This document shows positions 1 to 10,261 of a stretch of DNA of 64,000 bases, piece after piece (position 1 is the stretch's first letter; the number at the start of each line of letters is the position of its first letter). A program made the position numbers and the translations under genes. Source of the stretch: Hermatobates lingyangjiaoensis. Lineage: Eukaryota; Arthropoda; Insecta; Hemiptera; Hermatobatidae. The stretch is taken from positions 487,501-551,500 of the forward strand of contig JAPFBL010000258.1 of assembly GCA_026182355.1 (NCBI GenBank). Direction: 5' to 3'. Under the pieces are notes generated by a model that had not been told where the DNA came from, ran no database searches, and was given only the letters and a program-made list of their open reading frames with translations.

Positions 1-255
1 AAATTTAAGATATGAATTAAATACATTTAAAACATTATCTAATTCTCTTCTTTCAATAATTAGAAACAAATCATCGACATAGAGTTTCATGAATTTTACT
101 ATTGAGCCTAACTCACTTTTACAATACTTCAGTAATTCAACGATTACTATGTTTGCAAGAACCGGTGATATTGGAGAGCCCATAGGTAATCCAAACTTTT
201 GTTTATTTATATATAACTCCATTAAATATAAAATATCGAGCTTCACAAATAAGAT
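1..255 (-). pseudogene. Penelope-like element reverse transcriptase fragment
   Basis: On the minus strand a frame is open from the window edge to a stop near 256. It contains the RT signatures FGLPMGSPISP and, about 35 residues later, LYVDDLF, the YxDD catalytic box of reverse transcriptase. The spacing and the PMGSP-SPxLANI wording are typical of Penelope-like elements, which copy RNA into DNA at a nicked target. The piece is cut by the window edge at the C-terminal side and by a stop on the N-terminal side, so it is a fragment. It lies upstream of the first visible AP3D1 exon, probably in an intron of that gene. Confidence 0.8.
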
Positions 256-869
256 TTAGAATGGATAAGAATTTCTGTTTTATGTGTTTCAATTTTATCC
301 CATTGCTTATTTATTTTGTCAGTTATCTCTTGCTGGGAGCGTAAATGCAAATGAAATTGAAATCAACTAACAATACCTAATTGCTATACTTGTACATTTT
401 CAAAAGAAACATATTCGTGAAGTTAGCGAAAGACAGATTAAAAGTCCATAACTTGACTTATACTTTAAATTTTCAATCCATTCAAAACTTCAAGTTTCAA
501 AGTTTCAGCTCGCTATATCTCATGGTGGCTGAGTTTATTTGAGACAAAAGTTTGTTCTTTAAAGGTTCATTACTTCGCTTCTACGTTCAATTTTTAATCC
601 ATTCATAGCTTATATTTTAAGTTAGACATACACCAATCTACTGTCAAAGTTTCGGCTGGCTATGGGGACAAAATGTTGTGGACAAACGACAGTCAGAAAT
701 TTTTCTAAGGGTGGATTCGGTTTCTCTAATGTATGAAAAATACTGATAACTTGAAATGAGTCAGTTCTAAGCAAAGTACAGACAAAACATTTCTTTTATT
801 TATATAGATTTAAAAAAAAAATAATGTTGTTTTAAGTAAATAGATGTAATGTGTTTTGTTTGATTGCAG
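256..869. other. AP3D1 intron, no other feature seen
   Basis: AT-rich non-coding sequence ending in the acceptor TTGATTGCAG before the exon at 870. No convincing coding frame, repeat array or RNA gene is seen. Part of it (about 400-700) shares a short phrase with 48260-48490 ('accgaatccaccctta' region, inverted), so it holds a dispersed repeat. Confidence 0.4.
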
Positions 870-1004
870 GACTGTAAAATGGAGCTGTCAGACCGCGATG
901 ACTTGGTACTTGTGACGCTTCAGCTATCAAACGAGTCTCCAGACACTCTCAAAGACTTGGAGATGAATGTCCCTGAGTCGAGTGAAGTGACTCTCGTGAG
1001 GGAG
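870..1004 (+). CDS. AP3D1: AP-3 complex subunit delta, internal exon a
   Basis: This 135-bp exon has an acceptor (TTGCAG|GAC), a donor (GAG|GTAAGA) and phase 0 at both ends. The peptide starts DCKMELSDRDD and continues LVLVTLQLSNES and LKDLEMNVPESS. That is the beta-sandwich style of an adaptor 'ear' domain, and it resembles the C-terminal ear of AP-3 delta. AP-3 delta is a large subunit of the AP-3 adaptor, which sorts cargo from endosomes or TGN to lysosome-related organelles. The exon reads in frame into the one at 2837. The name comes mainly from the last two exons. Confidence 0.7.
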
Positions 1005-1363
1005 GTAAGAACAGTGGACGAAAAAGAACGTCTTTCTAGAAGCAGTACGAGTGTACTTTAGTTTAAATCTAAAATCAGAGAAAGACGAGGAATTCAGAAT
1101 AAAAATTAAATAAACGACTTTAGTTCCTGAAAAAAAAGTATATATTTCAGCCAACAAACAAATTAGATCAACTCTTAAACCATTGTAATTAGATTTATAT
1201 ATTCATTATTTTTCAGATATATTTACTTGAGTTTTGATTTTCTCCTAAAATAGTTCAATCAGTTATCATGTAGTATTTACTCATTGTAGGGTAAAAAAAT
1301 TAATGAAGTAGTCTCCACATTTGGAAGTTTAATCGTATAAAAAACACGTTTCAAACACTTAGG

Positions 1364-1931
1364 CTTGTATAAGGTCAATCAAGGTGACATTCTTATTTTT
1401 CATATACGTTTGAATAAGGTCAATTAAGGCTATACTCTCGTTTTTAATATATTATAACAGAGTAGGTATCTATAAGGCAGAGGTCTCCAAAGAAGTCAAT
1501 GTCGATCCCCAAGGGTTCGTGAGAGATCTAAGTGGGTCGATGAATATATCTAAAGGTCAATCAAAGTAGGCATCTATAAGTCAGAGGTCTCCAAAGAAGT
1601 CAATGTCGATCCCCAAGGGTTCGTGAGAGATCTAAGTGGGTCGATGAATATATCTAAAGGTCAATCAAAGTAGGCATCTATAAGTCAGAGGTCTCCAAAG
1701 AAGTCCATGTCGATCACCAGGGGTTGTAACTTAGATCTGTCCATATCGATCACCCACTTAGATCTCTCACCAACCCTGGGGATCGACATGAACTTCTTTG
1801 GAGACCTCTGACTTATAGATGCCTACTCTGTTATAATATATTAAAAACGAGAGTATAGCCTTTATTGACCTTATGCAAACGTACTTCTGTCTGGTATATG
1901 AAAAATAAGAATGTGGCCTTGATTGACCTTA
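1364..1931. repeat. Fold-back repeat with three 104-bp units in the loop
   Basis: The left arm (about 1364-1470: 'gtataaggtcaat', 'gagtatagcc' complement, 'taatatattataacagagta') reappears as its reverse complement at about 1800-1931. Between the arms, a unit starting at 'ctataagtcagaggtctcc' occurs near 1470, 1574 and 1678, giving a period of 104 bp. A further inverted partial copy lies at 1735-1815. It looks like a non-autonomous fold-back element. No coding frame is present. Confidence 0.7.
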
Positions 1932-1956
1932 TACTTCTTCTTATTGACCTATAGCA

Positions 1957-1989
<33 letters not shown>

Positions 1990-1990
1990 A
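1957..1990. repeat. (TA)n microsatellite
   Basis: Uninterrupted TA dinucleotides. It is one of many such tracts in the window, which nearly always border the inverted repeats. Other long ones lie at 13377-13417, 24859-24895, 24960-25019, 39720-39763, 39915-39974, 48723-48783 and 53495-53550. Confidence 0.95.
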
Positions 1991-2024
1991 TGCTGTTTGT
2001 TTCTTTACCACTCTATATTGACAG

Positions 2025-2392
2025 GTTTTGAGATTTTCTGAGTTTTGGTCTGGATATTAAAAACACTTCTTCACCAACGTTTCGACATATATATTTATGT
2101 ATATTAGCCTCAGAGCTAAAACATGAATACATTGAGCACAATTATTACGACTGCATTAGGTCTATTGTTTGTTAATACAAAATGTAATACAAAACCAGAC
2201 TAAATACGAAAATTTATAGTTTAACTTTTTGTTACATATTAACAAACAATAGACCTAATATAGTCGTAATAAATGTGCTAAGTGTATTAATGTTTTAGCC
2301 CTAAGGAGGACATAAATATATGTTGAAACGTTGGCGAAGAAGTGTTTTTAATACCTAGACCAAAACCCTCAAGAAATCTCAAAATTTGCTAT
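2025..2392. repeat. Inverted repeat with 'gaaacgttgg' motif (PLE-terminus-like)
   Basis: The left arm 2025-2190 (ttttgagattttctgag ... caccaacgtttcgac ... taggtctattgtttg) is the reverse complement of 2225-2392, with scattered mismatches. The right arm carries a degenerate hammerhead-like string (CTAAGGA ... GAAACGTTGG). TA tracts flank both sides. Confidence 0.75.
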
Positions 2393-2464
2393 ATATATAT
2401 ATATATATATATATCTGAACCTGTCAAGAATCTTGGAGCTGATCCTTAAGTTACTCTGATATAT

Positions 2465-2690
2465 ATATATAAAGATTTTACATAAACACGTGAAATAACA
2501 ATCAATGATCAAACCACAATAAGAAAATGGGAAAACAAGACTAAGATCTTTCAACCGTAACAAGCGGTCTTCGTTAGAGTGAAAAACCGAACTGAGTTTG
2601 GTTTTTGACTCTGACGAAGACCGCTTGTTACGGTTGAAAGATCTTAGTCTTGTTTTCCCATTTTCTTATTGTTGTTTGATCATTGATATA
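2465..2690. repeat. Palindromic repeat, 'gaccgcttgttacggt' family
   Basis: Two near-perfect arms of about 110 bp (2485-2590 and 2595-2685) meet head to head. Each carries the phrase CTGACGAAGACCGC (or a close variant) and GAAAGATCTTAGTC. Related copies lie at 20110-20335, 20335-20485, 35060-35160, 35220-35460, 51715-51815 and 53826-53985. TA runs flank the element. Confidence 0.85.
2607..2649 (+). ncRNA. Hammerhead-ribozyme-like motif (GACU/AGUC family)
   Basis: The core CTGACGA is followed by one extra A, a stem II of GACCG/CGGTT (one wobble) and GAAA. AGATCT then gives a minimal stem III, U is the presumed cleavage base, and AGTC pairs with GACT before the core (stem I, 4 bp). The opposite arm (2539-2580, minus) is the same motif with a mutated core (CTAACGA). 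Activity is not shown by sequence alone. Confidence 0.5.
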
Positions 2691-2836
2691 TATATATATT
2701 ACATATTTATGCAAGATAAAGAGCTTTGTAGGACGAAGCGGAGTGTTGTTCTAATTATTAGCCTGATTTATGGCCGCCCACTCGCGTTGCAGTATCGAGT
2801 GTTTCACCATTACCTTGAGGTCATTGGTTGTTTCAG

Positions 2837-2974
2837 CTGTGTGATGTTGGACTGGTAAAGAAACTGACGCCCCTGATACCTCCTCAAAGCAAGGGCGAGG
2901 CCAGCTTTTGCCTGCAGGTCTCCAACAACACAGTCAATAACCGCCTCAGAGGAACCATCACCTACATTCAGATT
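2837..2974 (+). CDS. AP3D1: AP-3 complex subunit delta, internal exon b
   Basis: This 138-bp exon is preceded by TTTCAG and followed by GTAAGT, phase 0 at both ends. It encodes LCDVGLVKKLTPLIPPQSK, then SFCLQVSNNT and LRGTITYIQI. The 'LRGTITYI' strand matches the LKGTLxFI stretch I recall in the delta ear domain. It joins in frame to 1004 on the left and to 8341 on the right. Confidence 0.75.
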
Positions 2975-3267
2975 GTAAGTTTATTTTTTACCTATTGTAC
3001 CAAAGCCTTGATAAAAGGTTAAACACTCTATGTTTTTGACCTTATTTGAGGGTTTTTAATGTGTGATCAGCCGTTTTTATATGTCTGAATACTAACACAA
3101 ACAGTAATGTCCTTGTGCCTTGATGGCACCATTATTGACCTACAGGTAAACTCCACATTCTACGATTGGCAGTCTACAGTTAAGCCTTTTTTTGTAATTT
3201 ATATTGTTTATGTTTATGTTTTATTTTTTTTTATATTTTTTTATGTTTATACTTTATGATTTATTTT

Positions 3268-4890
3268 TTACTTTACTATAAGTGAAGTATAATGATCGTG
3301 AAAAAAATCGATCTCGCGATTTTGATGGAATTACATGTTTTGAGGTCCTAGAAGTCGTTTTATGATGTTTTTAGGATGATGTCTGAGTGTGGGTGGGTGG
3401 GTGAGTGTGTTAGCATTGCTTGTTACCACGCTACGGTCCAGAATCTTTGATGGATCAAGTTGATAGTTTACACAAAAATGGACCACATAGTGTAGATTGT
3501 AGATGATCCGTATTGTTTGGGAAGAATTATGCATGACGGGAAAGTCACTTTTTTTGCCAAAAACAGTTTTTTAGGAAAAATTTTTTTCTCGTAAACTGCT
3601 AACTGTAGAGTTTTGAAATTTTTGCATTATGTTTGATGTTACAAACGGAATAAACGAAAAATATATTCAACATTTTAAAACAACGGAACATTTTTTTTAA
3701 GATAATGTAGAAATTTTGACTTACAATTCAATCTCAAAGGTTGTGGGAGCGATACAAGCTATACCGTTTGACGGATCAATATGAAGCAATACCTAAAGAT
3801 AGAACATTATATCGAGAATGAGATGAGATAATTGTTTTGAAAATTACATTCTTGAAAGGGGCGTTATATTACGATTTCTGTTTTCAGAAAATGTTTTTTT
3901 GACGCCAAACGGCTCATTAAAAAGTCATGAAAATTTGACCAAAAATTGAACAAAAAATCAGCAATTCATAAAAAAAATCATGAAATTTTAATCAGGGCAA
4001 ATAGCAATAAAGCTATAAAAACTGTTTGTTTATCCTGGACTAAGGGATCACCTGCTATACCTGACGAATTTTTGATATTTTTACTTTACTATAAGAAAAG
4101 TATAGTGATCGTGAAAAAATTCGATCTCGAGATTTTGACGGAATTACATGTTTTGAGGTCCCAGAAGTCGTTTTATGAAGTTTTTGCGATGATGTCTGTG
4201 TGTGTGTGGGTGGGTGGGTGGGTGAGTGTGTTAGCATTGCTTGTTACCACGCTACGGTCCAGAATCTTTGATGGATCAAGTTGATTGTTTACACAAAAAT
4301 GGGCCCCATAGGGAAGAAGATCCCTATTGTTTGGGAAGAATTATGCATGATGGGAAAGTCACTTTTTTTGCCAAAAACCGTTTTTTTTTAAAACATTTAT
4401 TTCTCCTAAACTGATAACCCTGGAGTTTTGAAATTTTGACATTATCTTTGATGTTACAAATGGAACAAACGAAAAATATATTCAGAATTTTAAAACAACG
4501 GGAAATATTTTTTTTTCAATAAAATGTAATAATTTTGACTTATAATTCAATCTCAAACCTTGTGAGAGCGATGCAAGCCATACTTTTTGACGGATCAAAA
4601 CGAAACTCTGCCTAAAAATAGAACATTATGTGGGGAATGAGTTGAGATATTTTTTTTGAAAATTACATTCGCTAAAGGGGCGTTACAGTACGATTTCTGT
4701 TTTCAGAAAATGATTTTTTGACGCGAAACGGCTCATTAAAAAATAATGAAAATTTGACCAAAAATGGAATAAAAAATTAGGAATTCATAAAAAAAAAATC
4801 TTGAAGTTTCAATTATGGGAAAGAGCAATAACGCTATAAGAACTGTTTGTTTACCCTAGACTAAGAGATCACCTGCTATACTTGTCGAAT
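3268..4890. repeat. Tandem dimer of an ~815-bp dispersed repeat
   Basis: The unit begins 'tttactttactataagt' near 3268 and again near 4081. It carries 'gatcgtgaaaaaa', a GTGGGTGGGTGGGTGAGTG run, 'ttgttaccacgctacggtcc', and ends 'ggatcacctgctatac'. A third copy stands alone at 57547-58345. No conserved long frame is shared by the three copies, so it looks non-autonomous. It lies in the AP3D1 intron between exons b and c. Confidence 0.8.
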
Positions 4891-4904
4891 TTTTTATATT
4901 TTTT

Positions 4905-6915
4905 TACATTGTTTACATTGACTTAGAATTTTTTTGAGCGAATCCACTAAGATAAAATTGATATTTATAAAGGAACAATTTAAATTGTTTATTGACTTAT
5001 ATGATATGTAAGAGGAATAATATTGTGCAGAAAAATGATTACACTCACTCTGAAAAAATTCGTATATATGTTATTTGACAAAGAGGAAGGAAAATGATCT
5101 TATTAAATACTAAGAAGCCATAAAATTCCCAGTATAATAATTCTGTTAAAAACCAAAAATGTAAAAGATAATTCAAAATTGAAATCTTTCGTTTAGAGAT
5201 TAATAAATGTAATTATCGTACATCTTTAATTATAAATTATCTTGAAACAATATTTTTTCTTCGCTGTTTATGACGTTTTTCATAGAAAAAAAGGGTATTT
5301 TCCTGTTTTAAATTCGAAAATTTTACTTTACCATAATATTCAATGTAGAAGAATGTCAAGTAAACGATGTAAGAAATCCACTGGCTATTTGAACAAAAGT
5401 CATGTTCTCTTGTAGGAGAATATTTCGTATCAAGAAATGTTCACTTTGGTTTTTAAAAAATTTTATTACTGCTGTAGTTATACTAATGAAATTATTTGCA
5501 TCAGCTGTGTGATGTACAAAAATAAGCTTATATATTGATATGTCCTTCAATCACTATCTGTACTACCTCAGGAATGAAAGACTAATAATCATATCCCATT
5601 TAGATGTTTACATTATGCTTAAATGAGACGTTATATATTATATACTCAAGAAATTTGATATTAGGTTACTTTTAGTAAAGTTGAGTGTAGGCCACTCCAG
5701 ATTTTTTTACATTGTTTACATTGACTTAGCAATTTTTTGAGCGAATGCACTGAAATAAAATTGATATTTATAATGGAAAAATTTAAATAAATTATTGATT
5801 TATATGAGATATAAAAGGAATATATTATTACTTGTAAAAAATTACCGGCAATAAACATAAATAAATTTCCTTTGTCTTTAATGGTATGATGGTTTGTCTC
5901 ATAAAATCCTTTAATAAATCTATATATACACCCTTGAGCAGAACTTAATAACAGTTATAATTACTTCATCTTTGTGAATGGTAGTATCTTGCCATGATAT
6001 TGAAATGTGACGAATGGACTCTTTCCTCAAGAAAGAGGATTTATATTTGTTGACAAATAGCCAGTTTTTTAACCATTCTAGTCAAATAGTTCATTTTAAT
6101 ATTTTCTTATTTTAGAAGGTCCCAACTTTAAAAGTTTTAAATTATACTGAATAAGCTGGCTTTGACTTTGATTTGAGTATGTAAACTGGCTAATTACTAA
6201 TATAATTTTTCTCAATATACATTAATAGGAACCTTATAACAGAGTACAGCAGGCAGGAAGAAGAAAACACTCACTCGGAAAAAATTTGTATATATGATTT
6301 TGACAAAGGGGAAGGAAAATGATTTTATTAAATACTAAAAAGTCATAAAATTCCCAGTATAATAATTCTATAAAAGGTAAAATATGTAAAACATAATTCA
6401 GAATTGAAGTCTTTCGTTTGAAGATTAATACATGTAATTATCGTACATCTTGAAATGACATTTTTTCTTCGATGTTTATGATGTTTTTCAGAGAAAATAA
6501 GAGTATTTTCCTGTCATAAATTTAAAAATTTGGCTTAAATATTCAATATAGAAGGAAGTCAAGTAAACGATGTAAGAAATCCACTGGCTATTTGAACAAA
6601 AGTCATGCTCTCTTGTAGGAGATTATTTCTTATCAAGAAATTTTGTACTTTGGTTTTTCATAAATGTTATTACTGCTGTAGTTATACTAATGAGATTATT
6701 TGCATAAGCTGTGTGATGTACAAAAATAAGCTTATAATAATATATTGATAAGTCGATCAGTCACTATCTGTACTATCTCAGGAATGAAAGACTAATAAAC
6801 ATCTTCCATTTAGGTGTTGACATTATATATAAATGAGATATTATATGTTATATACCGAAGATGATTGATATTAAATTTACTTACAGTAAAGTTGAGTGTA
6901 GGCCACTCCAGATTT
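4905..6915 (+). repeat. Two head-to-tail copies of a dispersed repeat ending 'gtaggccactccag'
   Basis: The first copy runs about 4905-5702 and the second about 5703-6915. Both open with 'acattgtttacattgactta' and both end at 'agttgagtgtaggccactcc'. The second copy has an additional middle part (about 5860-6250). A longer minus-strand copy lies at 16318-17225, and pieces lie at 56105-56300 and 58375-58925. Short frames such as the one read as YKLIFVHxTADxNN recur in several copies but are broken, so I call no gene. Confidence 0.75.
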
Positions 6916-7243
6916 TTTTTTTAGTAATATTCTTAGCTATTTATAAATAATACTGTTTATACAAAATAAATGTATAGTGTGTTAAAGTAAATGAAATAAC
7001 TACTAAACGGTGTTAGGTTAGGCTATATATCCTATGGTACGTCTTAGCCCACCGTCAGCTATATTCTTGTTCATTATAAAGTTTATTATGTATTGATAAT
7101 AGTGTTTATTTAAATTAAATGTGTAGTGTGTTAAAGTAAATTAAATTGACATAGCCTAACCTGTCAAGAGAGTTTCAATGAGGTTATGTATATGGTACGC
7201 CTTATCATGCTGTCGATTACTTAACCTCCCCTACCCACCATTA
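6916..7243. repeat. Imperfect ~150-bp duplication
   Basis: About 6920-7075 and 7076-7215 share 'gtatagtgtgttaaagtaaa', a 'gttaggttaggctatat'-type stretch and a 'tatggtacg(t/c)ctta' stretch. The sequence is non-coding and of unknown origin. Confidence 0.5.
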
Positions 7244-7251
7244 GGCTATCA

Positions 7252-8135
7252 CAGTAATTCTCAAACCTTTTTTCTATCACGATACACTTTTAATAATTTG
7301 AAAACTTGGTGCAACACGCGATTAACTGTTATACTACAATAAGATATTTTGTAAAAATGGCAGCCGGTAGTAATTTTTAATGGAATATCAAGTAAAATGT
7401 CATTAAAAAGTAAATAAGATGTTTATTTAATGATAAAGTACAAACTACATTTAATGTGAAATTTGAGGTCGATGTTTTTTGACTTATTGTAGCGATGACG
7501 CTACTGCAGTGTTTCCAAAAGTGGGCGGTACCGCCTCCCTTGGGGTGGTGCTTTGATATCGGGAGGCGGTAATGCAAAAAGGAGCGGGGATTCTATTTCC
7601 ATAAATTGAAAATGTTTATGCAATATAATTTATAAATGTAAGTGAAAACACGACATGTAAACTTCTGGGAAACGGTTTCTTAAAATTATTTGTTTCGATA
7701 ATTCATTTTTATGTTAAAAGTATATTCTCACCTAAGTTTCTTTTATTGTGTATTAATTCTTTTGCATAAATATGCTATGAAACAATACATCTATTGGATT
7801 CTAAATAAATATTCGATTGGTCATTATTTTAAATTAATTATTAAAATGTTACTCATTTGGTTATTTAGTCTAGGAATCTGATTATTATTCAAGGGTGTTG
7901 ATTATAGGTTTATGGACCCAAGGGGGCGGTCACTCAAAAAAGTTTGGGAAACACTGTGCTACTCTCATCTAGAAATCTAGATGTATATTTCGTTCTGCTA
8001 CCTGTATTTCTTCTCGATGCATACACAGGATTGCAAAATGCATTCTCCAAAAGTCTTCTCCGCTATTTAACTGTATGCATCCGTAAAATTTGGCTGCACA
8101 GTAAAGTGCTGCAGCACAGTGGTTGAGTATCACTG
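7252..8135. mobile_element. hAT-type non-autonomous transposon (outer)
   Basis: The left end CAGTAATTCTCAAACC and the right end, read inward as CAGTGATACTCAACC, are imperfect terminal inverted repeats of the hAT kind. The element is flanked by an 8-bp target duplication with one mismatch: GGCTATCA at 7244-7251 and GGCTACCA at 8136-8143. No transposase frame is recognisable. The element is interrupted by a second hAT-like element (7507-7956). Family knowledge: hAT transposases make 8-bp duplications. Confidence 0.75.
7507..7956. mobile_element. hAT-type MITE (inner, nested)
   Basis: The ends CAGTGTTTCC and GGGAAACACTG are inverted repeats. The flanks CGCTACTG (7499-7506) and TGCTACTC (7957-7964) agree at 6 of 8 positions, consistent with an aged 8-bp target duplication. 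A 'gggcggt' run sits inside both ends. Length is 450 bp and it is non-coding. It is inserted in the outer hAT element, so it is younger. Confidence 0.7.
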
Positions 8136-8340
8136 GGCTACCATTTACTCAATTGTAAATGTGTTACCAATTGCCGGAATTTTCTTTTTCCGAACCTGAC
8201 TTTGTCGCTATTAGTACGGTCATTATACTCTCATTATGATGTCATCCCGGTCATTACCAAGTATTATGCATGCCTGATTTTGTACAAGTGTTTTTTTTAC
8301 TAAACACCAATGTTTTTGCTCATGAATACCTTTTATTCAG

Positions 8341-8526
8341 AGCGACACTGATGACTTAAGGAAAGCTGATAAATTAGACCTGTGGCTGAACTTACCTGTG
8401 ACCTTGTTCTTTCTTCAAACACCTTCCATGTCTCCGGAGGGCTTCAGCTCTCTCCTTGCGAGTGGTCAGCTCGTGCATACGTCTTCTCTTCAAGTGCCTG
8501 TCGCGCCAAACAGCACTTTTAACCAG
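8341..8526 (+). CDS. AP3D1: AP-3 complex subunit delta, C-terminal exon c
   Basis: This 186-bp exon (acceptor TTATTCAG, donor CAG|GTAGCT, phase 0/0) encodes 62 residues including LDLWLNLPVTLFFLQTPSMS and PEGFSSLLASGQL. The block 'xxF..LL.SG.L' with an upstream hydrophobic strand is what I remember from the C-terminal appendage of AP3D1. AP-3 delta pairs with beta-3, mu-3 and sigma-3 on endosomal membranes. The appendage recruits accessory proteins. The following exon confirms the assignment. Confidence 0.8.
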
Positions 8527-8605
8527 GTAGCTATGACAATCCCTTTTATTTATACCCCCTGTTAAATTTCAATTTGATGTTACAAGCGATATTACTTGAC
8601 CTCTG

Positions 8606-8740
8606 GAGACCAGGTTAGCACTGTGTTTAACGCACTCGTCTCTGAATTGGAGGGTCCTGTGTTCGATACCCACATGGCCCTCGATTTATTTACTCCCTCG
8701 ATTTTGGAGGTGAATAAATCTGAGCACGTAACAGTACCTA
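8606..8740 (+). repeat. tRNA-derived SINE, 5' part
   Basis: The A-box-like GTTAGCACTGTG and the B-box-like TGTTCGATACC are followed by 'cctcgatttattt' and 'gaggtgaataaatctgag'. This is the same order as in the full SINE copies at 15876, 38781, 47541 and 59162. It lies in the AP3D1 intron. Confidence 0.75.
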
Positions 8741-9000
8741 CTTGCTACAATATCAGGAATCTAGAAATATCAGTATATTTTTATTTTAGCTATATACCTG
8801 TACATCTGTGTTAGAGGTAAGATCGGGCCAAAAAAAAAAAAAATAATAGCTGTACACCTGACCCAGGCTCCTGGGTATTAAAACCCGACCAGCACAAACC
8901 TTATATATATATATAACAATTAAAAGAAACGGTCCAGCGGACTTTTTTAATTAAAATAAATTCAAAACGAAGGAAACACACAGAAAGACACAGACATAAC

Positions 9001-9043
9001 TCACATCGATATTTCGACCATCGTCGTCATCAGGAGGTGTGAA
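9001..9043 (-). ncRNA. Hammerhead-ribozyme-like motif (palindrome left arm)
   Basis: This is the minus-strand equivalent of the motif at 9133-9178: CTGATGA, extra C, stem II GAC/GTC, GAAA. Stem I is formed by the flanking GATGTGAG and CACACCTC with two mismatches. Confidence 0.45.
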
Positions 9044-9132
9044 GAGCGAAGAGTCCTGCAGGAAGGCAGGGCGGCGACTGCCGTTCCTGAGTCGCCGCCC
9101 TGCCTTCCTGCGGAACTCTTCGCTCTTCGCTC

Positions 9133-9178
9133 TTCACACCTCCTGATGACGACGATGGTCGAAATATCGATGTGAGTT
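9133..9178 (+). ncRNA. Hammerhead-ribozyme-like motif (palindrome right arm)
   Basis: CTGATGA is followed by an extra C, stem II GAC-GATG-GTC, GAAA, a minimal stem III (ATAT) and C as presumed cleavage base. GATGTGAG then pairs with the upstream CACACCTC (6 of 8). The arrangement fits a type I hammerhead with a tiny stem III, as reported for Penelope-like elements, except for the extra C. Confidence 0.5.
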
Positions 9179-9222
9179 ATGTCTGTATCTTTCTGTGTGT
9201 TTCCTTCGTTTTGAATTTATTC

Positions 9223-9259
<37 letters not shown>

Positions 9260-9374
9260 CGTTGAACAACTGACCGTATTTCACCGATCTCATTTTCTTC
9301 ACCAGTTTTTCAAGGTTTCTGAATACCTTCTTCTTTCCTTCATCTAAACGTTGGAGAATGTTAATTAAGTGGGA

Positions 9375-9414
9375 ACCGACATGTTTCGACTGGCTTCCAG
9401 TCATCTTCAGGGTA
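9375..9414 (-). ncRNA. Hammerhead-ribozyme-like motif 3' of a PLE frame
   Basis: On the minus strand CTGAAGA is followed by extra T, stem II GACTG/CAGTC (5 bp, loop GAAGC), GAAA, C-AT-G stem III, then C and GGT pairing with ACC before the core. It lies about 75 nt downstream of the stop of the PLE GIY-YIG frame at 9488-10261 on the same strand. This is the position expected for a PLE terminal ribozyme. Confidence 0.6.
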
Positions 9415-9487
9415 ATTAATTAAAAAAAAAAAGAAAAATTATTGGAATCTTTAGAGTTGGTATTAAGACACAGTTTACAGTAATAGT

Positions 9488-10261
9488 TTAAAGCTCTTGG
9501 CCCTGGCTCTCAAGAGCTACTGGCTGAAATGGAGTGGATGGTGGGGTGGGGGTGTTGAAAGTTAACGGTTTCTTCATCCAATCAGACGCGTATAGTTTAA
9601 GCACTCTTTCGCTACTACCCGTCTGAATATTTATTGTAAGTTTATTCTGTTTAATTATTATTGCTTCTGCGATTTGCAGCCGATTGAAGTTGTTTTCTTT
9701 TCTAATTATTTTAGTTCCATTCACGAGTAGGTCTGTAGTTATTTTGGTATTATGCTTGTCCTCTGAATGTTTCTTGGGGCCGCCTATAGAAAGGTGCATG
9801 GTAAGTCTTCTCGACAGTGATGTAGTTGTCATCCCAATGTATGAATCGTTGCAGGGCTCACGGTCCCCGATTTGACAGGTGTACTCATACACGAGATTAG
9901 ACTCCTTCAGTTGAGAATCCTTAATCTTATTGCTGTTTCTCATCACTAGGCTGCTTACAGTGGGGCTCCGGTAATTGGTTATTAAGGTGACCTTATCCTC
10001 GGGTGAGGTGCATTTTATATTCCTCTTAATTATATCCTTGAACACGCGTTCGTCTATTTTGTGGTCTTCCGAATACTGATTTTCGTAATAAAGGTTATGT
10101 GTTATGCCTGTTATTTGGTTATCGGTTTGACTGATGTGTTTCAAATTAAGATATTGTTTTAAAATATTGTCAAAGAGAGAGTTGGAGTAGCCGTTGTTAA
10201 TGAGGGATTGTTTTGTAAACTCGATGTCCTTCTGAAATAGTTTCAGAATAACATTAAACAT
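9488..10261 (-). CDS. Penelope-like element C-terminal part with GIY-YIG endonuclease
   Basis: This 257-codon open frame lacks an RT domain. Residues about 1-115 match the connector between RT and endonuclease. Residues about 120-160 contain VYEYTC...DSYIGMTTTSLSRRL, a GIY-YIG nuclease core in which Y..YIG and the downstream Arg are visible. PLE endonucleases nick the target DNA before reverse transcription. The start shown is only the first ATG. The real element began upstream and is truncated there (5'-truncation is usual for retroelements). It lies antisense in the last AP3D1 intron. A hammerhead-like motif follows at 9375-9414. Confidence 0.8.
   Translation of the reverse strand: MFNVILKLFQKDIEFTKQSLINNGYSNSLFDNILKQYLNLKHISQTDNQITGITHNLYYENQYSEDHKIDERVFKDIIKRNIKCTSPEDKVTLITNYRSPTVSSLVMRNSNKIKDSQLKESNLVYEYTCQIGDREPCNDSYIGMTTTSLSRRLTMHLSIGGPKKHSEDKHNTKITTDLLVNGTKIIRKENNFNRLQIAEAIIIKQNKLTINIQTGSSERVLKLYASDWMKKPLTFNTPTPPSTPFQPVALESQGQEL

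Larger units (their letters stand above)
8945..9225. repeat. Palindromic repeat carrying two facing hammerhead-like motifs
   Basis: The arms 8945-9078 and 9090-9225 are near-perfect reverse complements, about 135 bp each. A (TA)n tract follows at 9227-9256. Single copies of one arm lie at 39770-39900. The palindrome holds no coding sequence beyond shadow frames. Confidence 0.9.

Noticed and set aside
7944..8126. Frame over the right end of the hAT elements
   Set aside because: Spans the inner element boundary. It is a by-product of sequence, not a conserved transposase.
8596..8814. Frame containing SALVSELEGPVFDTHMALD
   Set aside because: Translation of a tRNA-derived SINE.
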